Positions 51,022-59,728 are shown, numbered from the stretch's first letter. The stretch is DNA of 64,000 bases from Gemmiger sp. An120 (GCF_002160955.1 NZ_NFLN01000008.1:62001-126000); one strand, 5' to 3'. Program-made: numbers and translations. Notes: generated by a model not told the origin, from the letters alone.

Positions 51022-52497
51022 ATGCTGTATATCGGTCTGGATCTGGGTACCTCCGCCTGCAAGCTGCTGCTGGTGGACGAAACCGGCGCGGTGCGGAATA
51101 CCGTGACCAAATCCTATCCTCTTTCCTTCCCGCAGCCGGGCTGGAGCGAACAGGCCCCGGAGGACTGGTGGCAGGCGGTTCTGGCCGGCGTGCCCGAGCT
51201 GCTGACGGGCTTTGACCCGGCCCAGGTGGCGGGCATCGGCGCGGGCGGCCAGATGCACGGTCTGGTGGCGCTGGACGAAGCCGACCGGGTGCTGCGCCCG
51301 GCCATTCTGTGGAACGATGGCCGCACCGCCAGCCAGGTGGACTACCTGAACGGCCAGGTGGGCAAGGCGGTTCTGAGCCAGCGCACCGCCAACATCGCCT
51401 TTGCGGGCTTTACCGCCCCGAAGCTGCTCTGGATGCGGGAGAACGAACCGGAACTGTTTGCCCGCATCAAAAAAATCATGCTGCCCAAGGACTACCTGGT
51501 CTACAGGCTGACCGGCGTGCACGCCACCGACTACTCCGACGCCTCCGGCATGCTGCTGCTGGATGTGGAGCACAAATGCTGGAGCGCCGAAATGCTGGCG
51601 GAGTGCGGCGTGACCGAGGCCCAGATGCCCCGTCTGTTTGAAAGCTGGCAGCCGGTGGGCACCCTGACCGCCGACGCCGCCCGGGCGCTGGGCCTGCCCG
51701 AGAGCGTGGTGGTCTGCGCCGGCGCCGGGGACAACGCGGCCGCCGCCGTGGGCACCGGCACGGTGGGGGAGGGCCACTGCAACATCAGCCTGGGCACCTC
51801 CGGCACCATCTTTATCTCCTCCGACAAGTTCGGCGTGGACCCGAACAACGCCCTGCACGCCTTTGCCCACGCGGACGGGGGCTGGCACCTGATGGGTTGC
51901 ATGCTCTCGGCGGCCAGCTGCAACAGCTGGTGGCAGGATCAGATCATCGGCACCACCGACTACAAGGGCGAGGAAGCCAAGATCGACCCGGACAAACTGG
52001 GCCGCAACCATGTGTACTTCCTGCCTTACCTGATGGGGGAGCGCAGCCCCATCAACGACACCGACGCCCGGGCGACCTTTATCGGCATGACCATGGACAC
52101 CTCCCGGGCGGACATGACCCAGGCCATGCTGGAAGGGGTGGCCTTTGCCATCCGGGACAGCTTTGAGGTGGCCCGCAGCCTGGGGATCGAGATTCCCCGC
52201 TCGAACATCTGCGGCGGCGGTTCCAAGTCCGCCTTGTGGAAAACCATCCTGGCCAACGTGCTGGGCATCCCCCTGGACACGGTGGCCACCGAACAGGGCC
52301 CCGGCTACGGCGCGGCGATGCTGGCCATGGTGGCCTGCGGGCAGTTCAGCTCGGTGCGGCAGGCCGCCGACGCGCTGGTGCGGATCCAATCCACCGTGGA
52401 GCCCGACCCGGCCCTGGTGGCCCGGTACAACGACCGGTACGCCCGGTTCAAAAAAATCTATCCCGCCTGCCGGGAACTGTTCCCCCAGCTGATGTGA
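51022..52497 (+). CDS. xylB: FGGY-family sugar kinase, xylulokinase-like
   Basis: 491-aa FGGY carbohydrate kinase closest to xylulokinases: YIGLDLGTSACKLLLVDETG (phosphate loop), GAGGQMHGLVALDEADRVLR followed by PAILWNDGRT (sugar site; QMHG is the xylulokinase form), ISLGTSGTIF, and GGGSKSALWKTILANVLGIP. It phosphorylates a ketopentose or ketohexose with ATP. AGGAGG at 51008 fixes the ATG. First of a three-gene operon with a DUF4867 protein and a FucI-like isomerase; the neighbour isomerase makes ribulose or fuculose as possible alternative substrate, so the gene name is provisional. A TATACT -10 lies at 50970 without a clear -35. Confidence 0.85.
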   Translation: MLYIGLDLGTSACKLLLVDETGAVRNTVTKSYPLSFPQPGWSEQAPEDWWQAVLAGVPELLTGFDPAQVAGIGAGGQMHGLVALDEADRVLRPAILWNDGRTASQVDYLNGQVGKAVLSQRTANIAFAGFTAPKLLWMRENEPELFARIKKIMLPKDYLVYRLTGVHATDYSDASGMLLLDVEHKCWSAEMLAECGVTEAQMPRLFESWQPVGTLTADAARALGLPESVVVCAGAGDNAAAAVGTGTVGEGHCNISLGTSGTIFISSDKFGVDPNNALHAFAHADGGWHLMGCMLSAASCNSWWQDQIIGTTDYKGEEAKIDPDKLGRNHVYFLPYLMGERSPINDTDARATFIGMTMDTSRADMTQAMLEGVAFAIRDSFEVARSLGIEIPRSNICGGGSKSALWKTILANVLGIPLDTVATEQGPGYGAAMLAMVACGQFSSVRQAADALVRIQSTVEPDPALVARYNDRYARFKKIYPACRELFPQLM

Positions 52498-52512
52498 AAG
52501 GAGCGCTGCTTC

Positions 52513-53148
52513 ATGAAGATCTATTCCGTACATGACAAAGAGTTCACCCCCTACGGCCATGTGGTAACGGGGCTGGACACCGCCGAACTGCTGGATGCCC
52601 TGGCCCGCACGCCGCTGCCGGAAACCGGCACCGGCTACTGCCCGGAGGAGGAAGAACTGCAGGAGCTGCCGGTGACCGTGCAGGTCAGCGAGCATCTCTA
52701 CGGCGGGATGCCGGTGCAGATGGGCTGGTGCAACGGCCGCAACACCAAATTGAACTGCCTGGAATACCACCGGGACAGCGAGTTCAACCTGGGCACCGAG
52801 GACTTTATCCTGCTGCTGGCCCGGCAGGAGGAGATTGAAAACGGCATGCTGGACACCGGCAAGGTAAAGGCGTTCCGGGTGCCCGCCGGGGTGCTGGTGG
52901 AGGTATACGCCACCACCCTGCACTACGCCCCCTGCCACACCGACCCGGCCAAGGGGTTCCGGGTGCTGGTGGCGCTGCCTGCGGGCACCAACACCGCAAA
53001 GCCGGACATCCGCCCGCTGACCGAGGAGGACAAGCTACTGCGGGCCTGCAACAAGTGGCTGCTGGCCCATCCGGATTCCGCCGAAGCCGCCGACGGGGCC
53101 TATGTGGGCCTGACCGGCGAGAACATCGATATTGCCGACCTGCTGTAA
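52513..53148 (+). CDS. DUF4867 family protein
   Basis: 211-aa cupin-like protein of the DUF4867 family: VHDKEFTPYGHVVTG near the start, LPVTVQVSEHLYGGMPVQMG with WCNGRNTKLNCLEYHRDSEF in the middle, and LVEVYATTLHYAPCHTDPAK with metal-type His. Such proteins are encoded with sugar kinases and isomerases and may act as a sugar mutarotase or epimerase; this is context, not proof. AAAGGAG precedes the ATG; 15 bases after the kinase. Confidence 0.8.
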   Translation: MKIYSVHDKEFTPYGHVVTGLDTAELLDALARTPLPETGTGYCPEEEELQELPVTVQVSEHLYGGMPVQMGWCNGRNTKLNCLEYHRDSEFNLGTEDFILLLARQEEIENGMLDTGKVKAFRVPAGVLVEVYATTLHYAPCHTDPAKGFRVLVALPAGTNTAKPDIRPLTEEDKLLRACNKWLLAHPDSAEAADGAYVGLTGENIDIADLL

Positions 53149-53171
53149 ACAAGGAAAGGAGAATCCTGACT

Positions 53172-54638
53172 ATGAATATTCCCGAAGTAAAACTTGGCAT
53201 CGTGGCCGTTTCCCGCGACTGCTTCCCCATCGCCCTGTCCACCCAGCGCCGCCGGAACATCGTGGCCGCCTACGGCGAGGGCTTGTATGAGTGCCCCGTG
53301 ACGGTGGAGAACGAGGCCGACGCGCTGAAAGCCCTGGAGGATGTAAAGGCCCACGGGGTCAACGCGCTGGTGGTGTTCCTGGGCAACTTCGGCCCCGAGA
53401 CCCCCGAGACTCTGCTGTGCCAGAAGTTCGACGGCCCCACCATGTACGTGGCCGCGGCGGAGGGCGACGGCGACCTGATCAACGGCCGCGGCGACGCCTA
53501 CTGCGGCGTGCTGAACTGCTCCTACAACCTGGGGCTCCGCCATCTGAAGGCTTACATCCCCGAGTATCCGGTGGGCTCCGCCGAGGAGTGCGCCGCCATG
53601 ATCCGGGAGTTTGTGCCCATCGCCCGGGCCATCATCGGGGTGAAGAACCTGAAGATCATCACCTTCGGCCCCCGCCCCCAGGACTTCTTTGCCTGCAACG
53701 CCCCCATCAAGGGCCTGTACGAGCTGGGGGTGGAGATTGAGGAAAACAGCGAGCTGGACCTGCTGGTGGCCTACAAGGCCCACGCGAACGACGAGCGCAT
53801 CCCCGGCGTGGTGGCCGAGATGAAGGCCGAAATGGGGGAGAACACCTACCCCGACCTGCTGGAGCGGATGGCCCAGTTTGAGCTGACCCTGCTGGATTGG
53901 GCCGAGGCCCACAAGGGCGCCCGCCAGTACGTGGTATTTGCCGACAAGTGCTGGCCCGCTTTCCCGGAGCAGTTCGGCTTTGAGCCCTGCTATGTGAACT
54001 CCCGTCTGGCAGCCCGGGGCATCCCGGTGGCCTGCGAGGTGGACATCTACGGCGCGCTGAGCGAGTACATCGGCGCCTGCGTCACCGGCGACGCGGTGAC
54101 ATTGCTGGACATCAACAACTCGGTGCCCCCCTACATCTACGACGAGGAGATCGGCGGCAAGTTCAACTACACCCTGAAGGACACCTTCATGGGCTTCCAC
54201 TGCGGCAACACCCCCAGCTGCAAGATGTGCAGCGGCTGCGCGGTGAAGTACCAGCTGATCCAGAACCGCCTGCTGGAGAACGGCGGCACCCCCGATTTCA
54301 CCCGCGGCACCCTGGAGGGCGACATCGCCCCCGGCGACATCACCTTCTACCGCCTGCAGTGCGACAGCGAGGGCAACCTGCGCAGCTACATCGCCCAGGG
54401 CGAGGTGCTGCCGGTGGCCACCCGGTCTTTCGGCGGCATCGGCATCTTTGCCATCCCGGAGATGGGCCGGTTCTACCGCCATGTGCTGATCCAGAAGCGC
54501 TACCCTCACCACGGCGCGGTGGCCTTTGCCCACTGCGGCAAGGCGCTGTTTGAGGTGTTCAAGTACCTGGGCGTGACCGACATTGCCTGGAACCGTCCCG
54601 CCAGCCTGCCCTATCCCACCGAGAATCCCTTTGCGTAA
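53172..54638 (+). CDS. L-fucose/L-arabinose isomerase-family protein
   Basis: 488-aa aldose-ketose isomerase of the FucI/AraA fold. Late-domain residues VVFADKCWPAFPEQFGFEPC, ACEVDIYGALSEYIGACVTG and LLDINNSVPP hold the catalytic/metal Glu-Asp pair, and MGFHCGNTPSCKMCSGCAVK is a Cys-rich insertion whose role I cannot state. It makes the ketose that the kinase two genes upstream would phosphorylate. The aldose could be fucose, arabinose, xylose or ribose-type; sequence alone does not settle it. AAGGAAAGGAG precedes the ATG at 53172. Followed by a terminator. Confidence 0.82.
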   Translation: MNIPEVKLGIVAVSRDCFPIALSTQRRRNIVAAYGEGLYECPVTVENEADALKALEDVKAHGVNALVVFLGNFGPETPETLLCQKFDGPTMYVAAAEGDGDLINGRGDAYCGVLNCSYNLGLRHLKAYIPEYPVGSAEECAAMIREFVPIARAIIGVKNLKIITFGPRPQDFFACNAPIKGLYELGVEIEENSELDLLVAYKAHANDERIPGVVAEMKAEMGENTYPDLLERMAQFELTLLDWAEAHKGARQYVVFADKCWPAFPEQFGFEPCYVNSRLAARGIPVACEVDIYGALSEYIGACVTGDAVTLLDINNSVPPYIYDEEIGGKFNYTLKDTFMGFHCGNTPSCKMCSGCAVKYQLIQNRLLENGGTPDFTRGTLEGDIAPGDITFYRLQCDSEGNLRSYIAQGEVLPVATRSFGGIGIFAIPEMGRFYRHVLIQKRYPHHGAVAFAHCGKALFEVFKYLGVTDIAWNRPASLPYPTENPFA

Positions 54639-54656
54639 CCATACCAACCAGTGACC

Positions 54657-54690
54657 AAACCGGCGGGCCCGTTTGGGCCCGCCGGTTTTT
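54657..54690 (+). terminator. Terminator after isomerase
   Basis: AAACCGGCGGGCCC (54657-54670) pairs perfectly with GGGCCCGCCGGTTT (54675-54688), then TT. Confidence 0.9.
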
Positions 54691-54705
54691 GCATACAAAA
54701 CGCAG

Positions 54706-54734
54706 AAAAGCCCGCCCCCTTGCGGGAGCGGGCT
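54706..54734 (-). terminator. Terminator of the hydrolase gene
   Basis: Minus strand: AGCCCGC (54734-54728) pairs with GCGGGCT (54715-54709), followed by TTTC. Confidence 0.65.
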
Positions 54735-54747
54735 GATCTTGTGATCC

Positions 54748-56640
54748 TCAGGGCAGGTAGGCAGCCATGGGGCCGTAGTAGACAAAGGCGTGGAGGGTGA
54801 AGTTGCAGGACACCTGCAGCCAACACAGCAGCACGCCGGCGATGATGCCGGGGATGTAGGGGTTGTTGCACCGCTTGAACAGCCGCCGGATCAGGATCAC
54901 CGCCACCGGGAACACCGGGATGGCGTTGATGGTGTAGGTATAGGTGTAGGTAGAGCCGAACACAAAGGGCTTGACGCCGCTCTTCATGTACAGCCAGTAG
55001 CCGATCACGGTGATCAGCAGGGCAGGCAGGGTGTTCATGACCGCAAAGAACAGGTCGTTGACCCACTCCGGCTCGTTGGCGATCTTGCAGTGGTAGGCGC
55101 TGTTCAGCGCGATGGATACCGCCAGCCCGAACACCAGATACAGCGGCAGGTAGGCGAAGAAGGTGGTCAGGTTGTACAGCGGGATGTTTTTCAGGCCCCA
55201 AAAGTAGTAGTGATAGTCCACCTTGAACAGGTTGTTGGACACCCACGCGATGCCAAACACCACCGCGCAGCCGCCCAGGGCCACCACGATGCTGGCCAGG
55301 AACTGCTTGACGGGGATGCGCAGGCCCCAGCTGCGCAGGGTCGCGCCGGTTTTGCGGGCATAGAGCGCGTAGGACACAAAGGACGTGATCAGCATGAACA
55401 CGCCGTTGGCCAGCGCCCACAAGGCGTAGATGTTGCTGGGCTGCTGGGGGAACAGCTCGCTGCAGCAGTAACCAAAGCCCATAAAGAAGATGGCGCTGAT
55501 GCTGCAGAAGGCGAACACGCAGTTCAGCACGGTCAGCACCCAGAACCAGACCTTGCCGGTCTTGTCCGGGGCGGGGCGCAGCTCGGCGTTTTCACCGGGG
55601 GCCACGCAGGCGAACACCGGCAGCTTGACCAGGCAGCCCACCGCAAATACGCAGCTCATCAGCACGCCCAGCATACCCAGCAGGTTGCAGATGGTCAGCG
55701 GCACAAACACCTGCTTCTGGCCCAGAATGTAGTTCGGGGCCTCAAAGCTGTCCTGGAAGAAGTCCACCAGAGCCGCCAGCGCATTGGAACCGCCCTGGGG
55801 CTTGGGATGGATCTCCTTGGCGGCGGTGACCCGGCGGAACACCGTCTGGCCGTCGATCTCGGCGGTGTAGGTGTGGCCGGGAACCACGCTGTCGCCCTCA
55901 AAGGCGGATGGGTCCTGGCCAAAGGCGAACAGGCTCTTGGCCTGCTCGGTGCTCAGCCACTGCTGTACCAGCATGGTCTCGCCGTTTTCGTCGGTGCCCT
56001 TGAAGTACACGTGGTCATACAGGGTAAAGTAAACCCCGAAATCCCGGGCGCCGTAGATGTTGGCCCAGTTGCCCTCCGCGTCGGTGTACACCGGGTCAGA
56101 GGAAACCAGGTAGATGGCGGAGATCAGGCCGGTGCCCTGCTCATCGTCCAGGCGCACACAGTTGTTGGAGGCCTGGCCGCCGGCAGAATGGCCCGCCACG
56201 CCGATCTGGGTCTTGTCCACATAGTCCAGGGTACCGGCGTACCGCACCGCCGCAAAGGAGCCGTAGGCGTCGTTTGCCGCGTAGGGGCCCAGATAGGTGG
56301 CCGCATCGGTGATCTCGGAATCGCCGTGGTTGAGCATATCCGGCATGATTACCACAAAGCCCCGGCGGGCCAGCTCAATGCCGTACTGGGCATAGCTTTC
56401 CTTGTTGACCGTCAGGCCGTGGGTGAATACCACCGCGGGCGCGGGGTTTTCGGCTGCGGCGGAATCGGGTTTGTATACCCGGGCCGCCACCCGGCTGCCG
56501 CCGGAGGTGTACAGGTCCACGTCGGTGATGGACACCTTGCCCCAGTCGTGCAAAATCGCACTGGACAGCAGGGTGAACACCAGGGTAAACAGCAGCGCGA
56601 ACACCAGGCCGCGCTGCGCCGTCAAGCGTTTCTTCTTCAC
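54748..56640 (-). CDS. Membrane-bound alpha/beta hydrolase
   Basis: 630 aa. One N-terminal span (RGLVFALLFTLVFTLLSSAI) anchors an outside alpha/beta-hydrolase domain (about 45-300): VVFTHGLTVNKESYAQYGIE (oxyanion region), VIMPDMLNHGDSEI, and nucleophile elbow GVAGHSAGGQASN. The remaining half (about 325-630) has about eight membrane spans. Substrate unknown; an ester or amide outside the membrane is likely. Start is GTG at 56640, six bases after AAGGAGG. Divergent from an AraC gene, with an 8-bp inverted repeat around its -10, so AraC control is plausible. Long open frame to 56736 has no other site. Confidence 0.82.
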   Translation of the reverse strand: MKKKRLTAQRGLVFALLFTLVFTLLSSAILHDWGKVSITDVDLYTSGGSRVAARVYKPDSAAAENPAPAVVFTHGLTVNKESYAQYGIELARRGFVVIMPDMLNHGDSEITDAATYLGPYAANDAYGSFAAVRYAGTLDYVDKTQIGVAGHSAGGQASNNCVRLDDEQGTGLISAIYLVSSDPVYTDAEGNWANIYGARDFGVYFTLYDHVYFKGTDENGETMLVQQWLSTEQAKSLFAFGQDPSAFEGDSVVPGHTYTAEIDGQTVFRRVTAAKEIHPKPQGGSNALAALVDFFQDSFEAPNYILGQKQVFVPLTICNLLGMLGVLMSCVFAVGCLVKLPVFACVAPGENAELRPAPDKTGKVWFWVLTVLNCVFAFCSISAIFFMGFGYCCSELFPQQPSNIYALWALANGVFMLITSFVSYALYARKTGATLRSWGLRIPVKQFLASIVVALGGCAVVFGIAWVSNNLFKVDYHYYFWGLKNIPLYNLTTFFAYLPLYLVFGLAVSIALNSAYHCKIANEPEWVNDLFFAVMNTLPALLITVIGYWLYMKSGVKPFVFGSTYTYTYTINAIPVFPVAVILIRRLFKRCNNPYIPGIIAGVLLCWLQVSCNFTLHAFVYYGPMAAYLP

Positions 56641-56664
56641 GTTGTTCCTCCTTGTTTCGGGTAA

Positions 56665-56709
56665 ATGTTTCGGCCTTTTCATTATAGACGCACCCCGCCG
56701 GCGAAACAT
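56665..56709. promoter_or_regulatory. Hydrolase promoter flanked by inverted repeat
   Basis: ATGTTTCG (56665-56672) and CGAAACAT (56702-56709) are perfect complements flanking the minus-strand -10 TATAAT (56686-56681). Likely operator for a dimeric regulator, maybe the divergent AraC protein. Confidence 0.5.
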
Positions 56710-56734
56710 ATACATAAAAGGGCCCGTTCCTAGC

Positions 56735-56839
56735 AAAAAGGGACATTCTTGTCGATTTTTCCAGATTTTGTGTTATTTTTGACAATTTTTTTGTATTTTT
56801 GTTCTCCCGCAGCCAGAACCGGGAGAAAGGAGGCGTGCT
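56735..56839. other. AT-rich intergenic segment with upstream sites for AraC
   Basis: About 70 bases (56735-56805) are three quarters A+T, with TTGTC/GACAA arms and TTGACA (56779-56784); no convincing -10 at 16-17 bases. It probably holds the AraC promoter. Confidence 0.4.
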
Positions 56840-57682
56840 GTGGATATTCAGGATTCTCTGCGGTTGTGCCGGGTAGCGCTGTTTCAGGGACCGGGGCTGG
56901 TGCGGCTGCCGGCCCCGGAACCGGGCGGCTACGGATTTGCCCTGCTGCGGGCCGGTACCGGCTGCTTTGTGCGGCAGGGCTGTACCCTGCGGTGCGGCAT
57001 CAACCAGCTGCTGCTTCTGCCCCCGCGGGAGGGCCCGCTGCTGGCGCCCTGCGCGGGTTCGCCGCCGCTGGAGGTGCTGACGGTGCAGTACGGGCCGTCG
57101 GTGCTGCGGCGGCTGACCGACGCGGACCCGGACATGGCGGTTTTTTTGGCCGGGCTGCCCGCCCAATGCGAGGTGGTGCCGCTGCCGGACAGCCTGGCGA
57201 TGCTGCTCAAGCAGCTTACCTGCGAACTGCTGCGCCAGCAGGAGCAGCCGGAATTTGCCGACGGCATCTACCGGCAGGGGCTGCTGACCCTGATCGCGGT
57301 GCTGCTGGCCCGGGCCTGCCGTCAGGCACAGCCGGTGGAGAGCACCCCCGACCCGGGCGCGGTGCCGCTGGACGCGATGCTGGGGTATATCGGCACCCAT
57401 CTGACCGAGGATCTGTCGCTGGAGGCGCTGGAGAAACGGTTTTCGGTAAGCCGGCGGCATATCCAGCGCCGGTTCAAGGCGGCCACCGGGCTGACGGTGC
57501 ACGAGTATATCATCCGCATGAAGCTGGAGCGGTGCAAACCCTATATTCTGCAGGGGCTGCCCATCAGCCAGGTGTACCGGCTGGCAGGTTTTGGCGGGTA
57601 CAACCACTTTTTCCGTGCGTTCCGCAAGGAGTTCGGCATGCCCCCCAAAGAATACTACCGCCAGGCGGCGGAAAAGACATAA
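56840..57682 (+). CDS. AraC-family regulator
   Basis: 280-aa regulator. N-terminal half is poorly conserved (cupin-like); the C-terminal 100 residues carry two helix-turn-helices: LSLEALEKRFSVSRRHIQRR, then YILQGLPISQVYRLAGFGGY and NHFFRAFRKEFGMPPKEYYR, the AraC signature. Start is GTG at 56840, six bases after AAAGGAGG. Divergent from the membrane hydrolase, which it likely controls. Effector unknown. Followed by a strong terminator. Confidence 0.9.
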   Translation: MDIQDSLRLCRVALFQGPGLVRLPAPEPGGYGFALLRAGTGCFVRQGCTLRCGINQLLLLPPREGPLLAPCAGSPPLEVLTVQYGPSVLRRLTDADPDMAVFLAGLPAQCEVVPLPDSLAMLLKQLTCELLRQQEQPEFADGIYRQGLLTLIAVLLARACRQAQPVESTPDPGAVPLDAMLGYIGTHLTEDLSLEALEKRFSVSRRHIQRRFKAATGLTVHEYIIRMKLERCKPYILQGLPISQVYRLAGFGGYNHFFRAFRKEFGMPPKEYYRQAAEKT

Positions 57683-57724
57683 AAATCCGGCGCGCCCGCT
57701 TATACGGAACGCGCCGGATTTTTG
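57681..57724. terminator. Bidirectional terminator
   Basis: AAAAATCCGGCGCG (57681-57694) pairs perfectly with CGCGCCGGATTTTT (57710-57723). Confidence 0.9.
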
Positions 57725-57728
57725 TCTG

Positions 57729-58223
57729 TTATACCCGTTTGAGGAAGGACCGCCGCCGGTCCCCCAGGTCGATCCCGCGGGACAGCTCTTCCAGAAATTC
57801 CAGGATCCGTTCCCGGTCGGCGGGGGTCATCTGGGCCAGCAGCGCAAAGGCAGGCTGCCATTCCCGGGCGATCAGGGCGCTGTTTTTGCGGTACAGCTCC
57901 CACCCCGCTTCGCTGGGCAGCAGGATGATCTCCTTGCGGTTGTCCGCCCGCTTGTACCGTTCCACCAGCCCCTTTTCCACCAGAGTCTTTACATACTTGG
58001 AAAAGTTGCTGGCCGGGATCCCCAGCTTTTCGGCCAGGGTGGCCATGTTGTAGTTTTCGCCCTCAAATTCCAGGATACATTCCAGCGTCTGCCATTCCAG
58101 CATGGAGAGCGCCGCCCCCTCCCCGCTGGAAAACCGGCCGATCTGATTATGGGCATACAGGTTGGCATACCGCATCAGGCTGCGCACGATCTCCCGGTTT
58201 TCTCCCATCCATTCCAGTTTCAT
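57729..58223 (-). CDS. MarR-family regulator
   Basis: 164-aa dimeric winged-helix regulator: MLEWQTLECILEFEGENYNM leads into the helix-turn-helix LAEKLGIPASNFSKYVKTLV, then EKGLVERYKRADNRKEIILL forms the wing, with flanking dimer helices. Ligand unknown (phenolics, oxidants or antibiotics for the family). Start at 58223; AGGACG is a modest ribosome site. Single gene; a TACCA/TGGTA inverted repeat overlaps its -10, fitting autoregulation. Confidence 0.9.
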   Translation of the reverse strand: MKLEWMGENREIVRSLMRYANLYAHNQIGRFSSGEGAALSMLEWQTLECILEFEGENYNMATLAEKLGIPASNFSKYVKTLVEKGLVERYKRADNRKEIILLPSEAGWELYRKNSALIAREWQPAFALLAQMTPADRERILEFLEELSRGIDLGDRRRSFLKRV

Positions 58224-58250
58224 ACGGTCACCGTCCTGTTCGTTTTTTTC

Positions 58251-58279
58251 AGTATACCAGAAAATGGTACAACACGAAA
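58251..58279 (-). promoter_or_regulatory. MarR promoter
   Basis: Minus strand: TTTCGT (58279-58274), 17-base spacer, TGG-extended TATACT (58256-58251). TACCA/TGGTA arms around TTTTC overlap the spacer. Confidence 0.7.
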
Positions 58280-58358
58280 GATTTGCACCGTATCTTACAC
58301 CAAAAAATCAAAAACGCCCCGGCGGGCACACAGCACCGCCGGGGCAATGGATTCGATA

Positions 58359-59507
58359 TTACAGCAGGCTGCGGTACAGGGCAGCGATCTCCTCCACGCT
58401 GGTGTCGCGGGGGTTGCCCGGGCGGCAGGCGTCGGCATAGGCGCTCTCGGCCAGGAACTGCACGTCCTCGTCCTTGACGATGGCCTTCAGGTCGGCGGGG
58501 ATGCCCACGTCGGCGGAGAGCTGCTTCACGGCGTCCACAGCGGCCTTGACGTACTCGTCGCGGGTCATGCTGTCCACGCCCTCAACGCCCATGGCGCGGG
58601 CGATCTCCCGGTACTTCTCGCCGGTGGCGGGGGCGTTGTACTCCATGATGGTGGGCAGCAGGATGGCGTTGGCCACACCGTGCGGGGTGTCATACACAGC
58701 GCCCAGGCTGTGGGCCATGCTGTGCACGATGCCCAGGCCCACGTTGGAGAAGCCCTGGCCAGCGATGTACTGGGCCAGCGCCATGCCCTCGCGGCCCTCG
58801 GCGGTGTTGGCCACGGCGCCGCGCAGGTACTTGGAGATCAGCCGGATGGCTTCCAGATGGAACATATCGGTCATTTCCCAGGCGCCCTTGGTGATGTAGC
58901 CCTCGATGGCGTGGGTCAGGGCGTCCATGCCGGTGGCGGCGGTCAGGCCCTTGGGCATGCTGCTCATCATGTCGGGGTCCACAACGGCCACCTCGGGGAT
59001 GTCGTTGGTGTCCACGCAGACGAACTTGCGCTTTTTCTCCACGTCGGTGATGACGTAGTTGATGGTAACCTCGGCGGCGGTGCCGGCGGTGGTGGGCACG
59101 GCGATGGTGAACACCGCATGCTTCTTGGTGGGGGCAACGCCCTCCAGGCTGCGCACGTCGGCAAACTCCGGGTTGTTGGCGATGATGCCCACGGCCTTGG
59201 CGGTATCCATGGAGGAGCCGCCGCCGATGGCGATGATGCAGTCGGCGCCGGAAGCGGTGAAGGCAGCCACGCCGCTCTGCACGTTCTCAATGGTGGGGTT
59301 GGGCTTGATGTCGCTGTACACTTCGTAGGCGAAAGAAGCCGCGTCCAGCAGGCTGGTGACCTTGGCGGTAACGCCGAACTTGATCAGGTCCGGGTCGGAG
59401 CAGACAAAGGCCTTCTTGTAGCCGCGGGCGGTCAGCTCGGGCAGGATGTTTTCAATGGCACCCTTGCCATGGTAGGAAATGGTGTTCAGAACAATACGAT
59501 TGGCCAT
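58359..59507 (-). CDS. fucO: Iron-containing alcohol dehydrogenase, FucO/lactaldehyde reductase-like
   Basis: 382-aa group III alcohol dehydrogenase, strongly like E. coli FucO: MANRIVLNTISYHGKGAIEN, IAIGGGSSMDTAKAVGIIAN (NAD loop), NNPEFADVRSLEGVAPTKK, AIPTTAGTAAEVTINYVITD-type sequence, and metal ligands in GMDALTHAIEGY, HSMAH and DTPHG. It would reduce lactaldehyde (from fucose or rhamnose) to propanediol, or another aldehyde, using NADH. AAAAGGAG precedes the ATG at 59507. It is a single gene with a Rex-like operator over its -10 and a long 5' hairpin. The isomerase and kinase at 51-54.6 kb may supply part of the same pathway. Confidence 0.92.
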   Translation of the reverse strand: MANRIVLNTISYHGKGAIENILPELTARGYKKAFVCSDPDLIKFGVTAKVTSLLDAASFAYEVYSDIKPNPTIENVQSGVAAFTASGADCIIAIGGGSSMDTAKAVGIIANNPEFADVRSLEGVAPTKKHAVFTIAVPTTAGTAAEVTINYVITDVEKKRKFVCVDTNDIPEVAVVDPDMMSSMPKGLTAATGMDALTHAIEGYITKGAWEMTDMFHLEAIRLISKYLRGAVANTAEGREGMALAQYIAGQGFSNVGLGIVHSMAHSLGAVYDTPHGVANAILLPTIMEYNAPATGEKYREIARAMGVEGVDSMTRDEYVKAAVDAVKQLSADVGIPADLKAIVKDEDVQFLAESAYADACRPGNPRDTSVEEIAALYRSLL

Positions 59508-59529
59508 GATAATCGTCTCCTTTTTTTAT

Positions 59530-59579
59530 GGCAGCACCGCACAATTCACGGCGACCGCCTGGAATTATGCGGTGCTGCC
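59530..59579 (-). other. Long hairpin in fucO 5' leader
   Basis: GGCAGCACCGCA (59530-59541) pairs with TGCGGTGCTGCC (59568-59579), continuing after one mismatch with AATTC/GAATT: 17 pairs. It ends about 10 bases before the AAAAAAAGGAG site; mRNA stabiliser or control element. Confidence 0.6.
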
Positions 59580-59607
59580 TTATCTCGTCGGGCGGTTTGC
59601 GCCCTCT

Positions 59608-59625
59608 TTGTTACTAGTATAACAA
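59608..59625. promoter_or_regulatory. Rex-like operator
   Basis: TTGTTACTAGTATAACAA matches TTGTTAA-N4-TTAACAA, the clostridial Rex site, in 12 of 14 positions and overlaps the fucO -10, so an NADH-sensing Rex repressor could block the promoter. Confidence 0.65.
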
Positions 59626-59645
59626 TCTTTTTTCCGGCATTTCAA
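59616..59645 (-). promoter_or_regulatory. fucO promoter
   Basis: Minus strand: TTGAAA (59645-59640), 18-base spacer, TATACT (59621-59616). Confidence 0.8.
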
Positions 59646-59728
59646 GTTACAGATGGGCCGGTGTGTCACATCGTGCAAAGGTTTTACAAAACGGACACTA
59701 TCCCGCCCGGCGCCGCCCCCCAAAGCGC

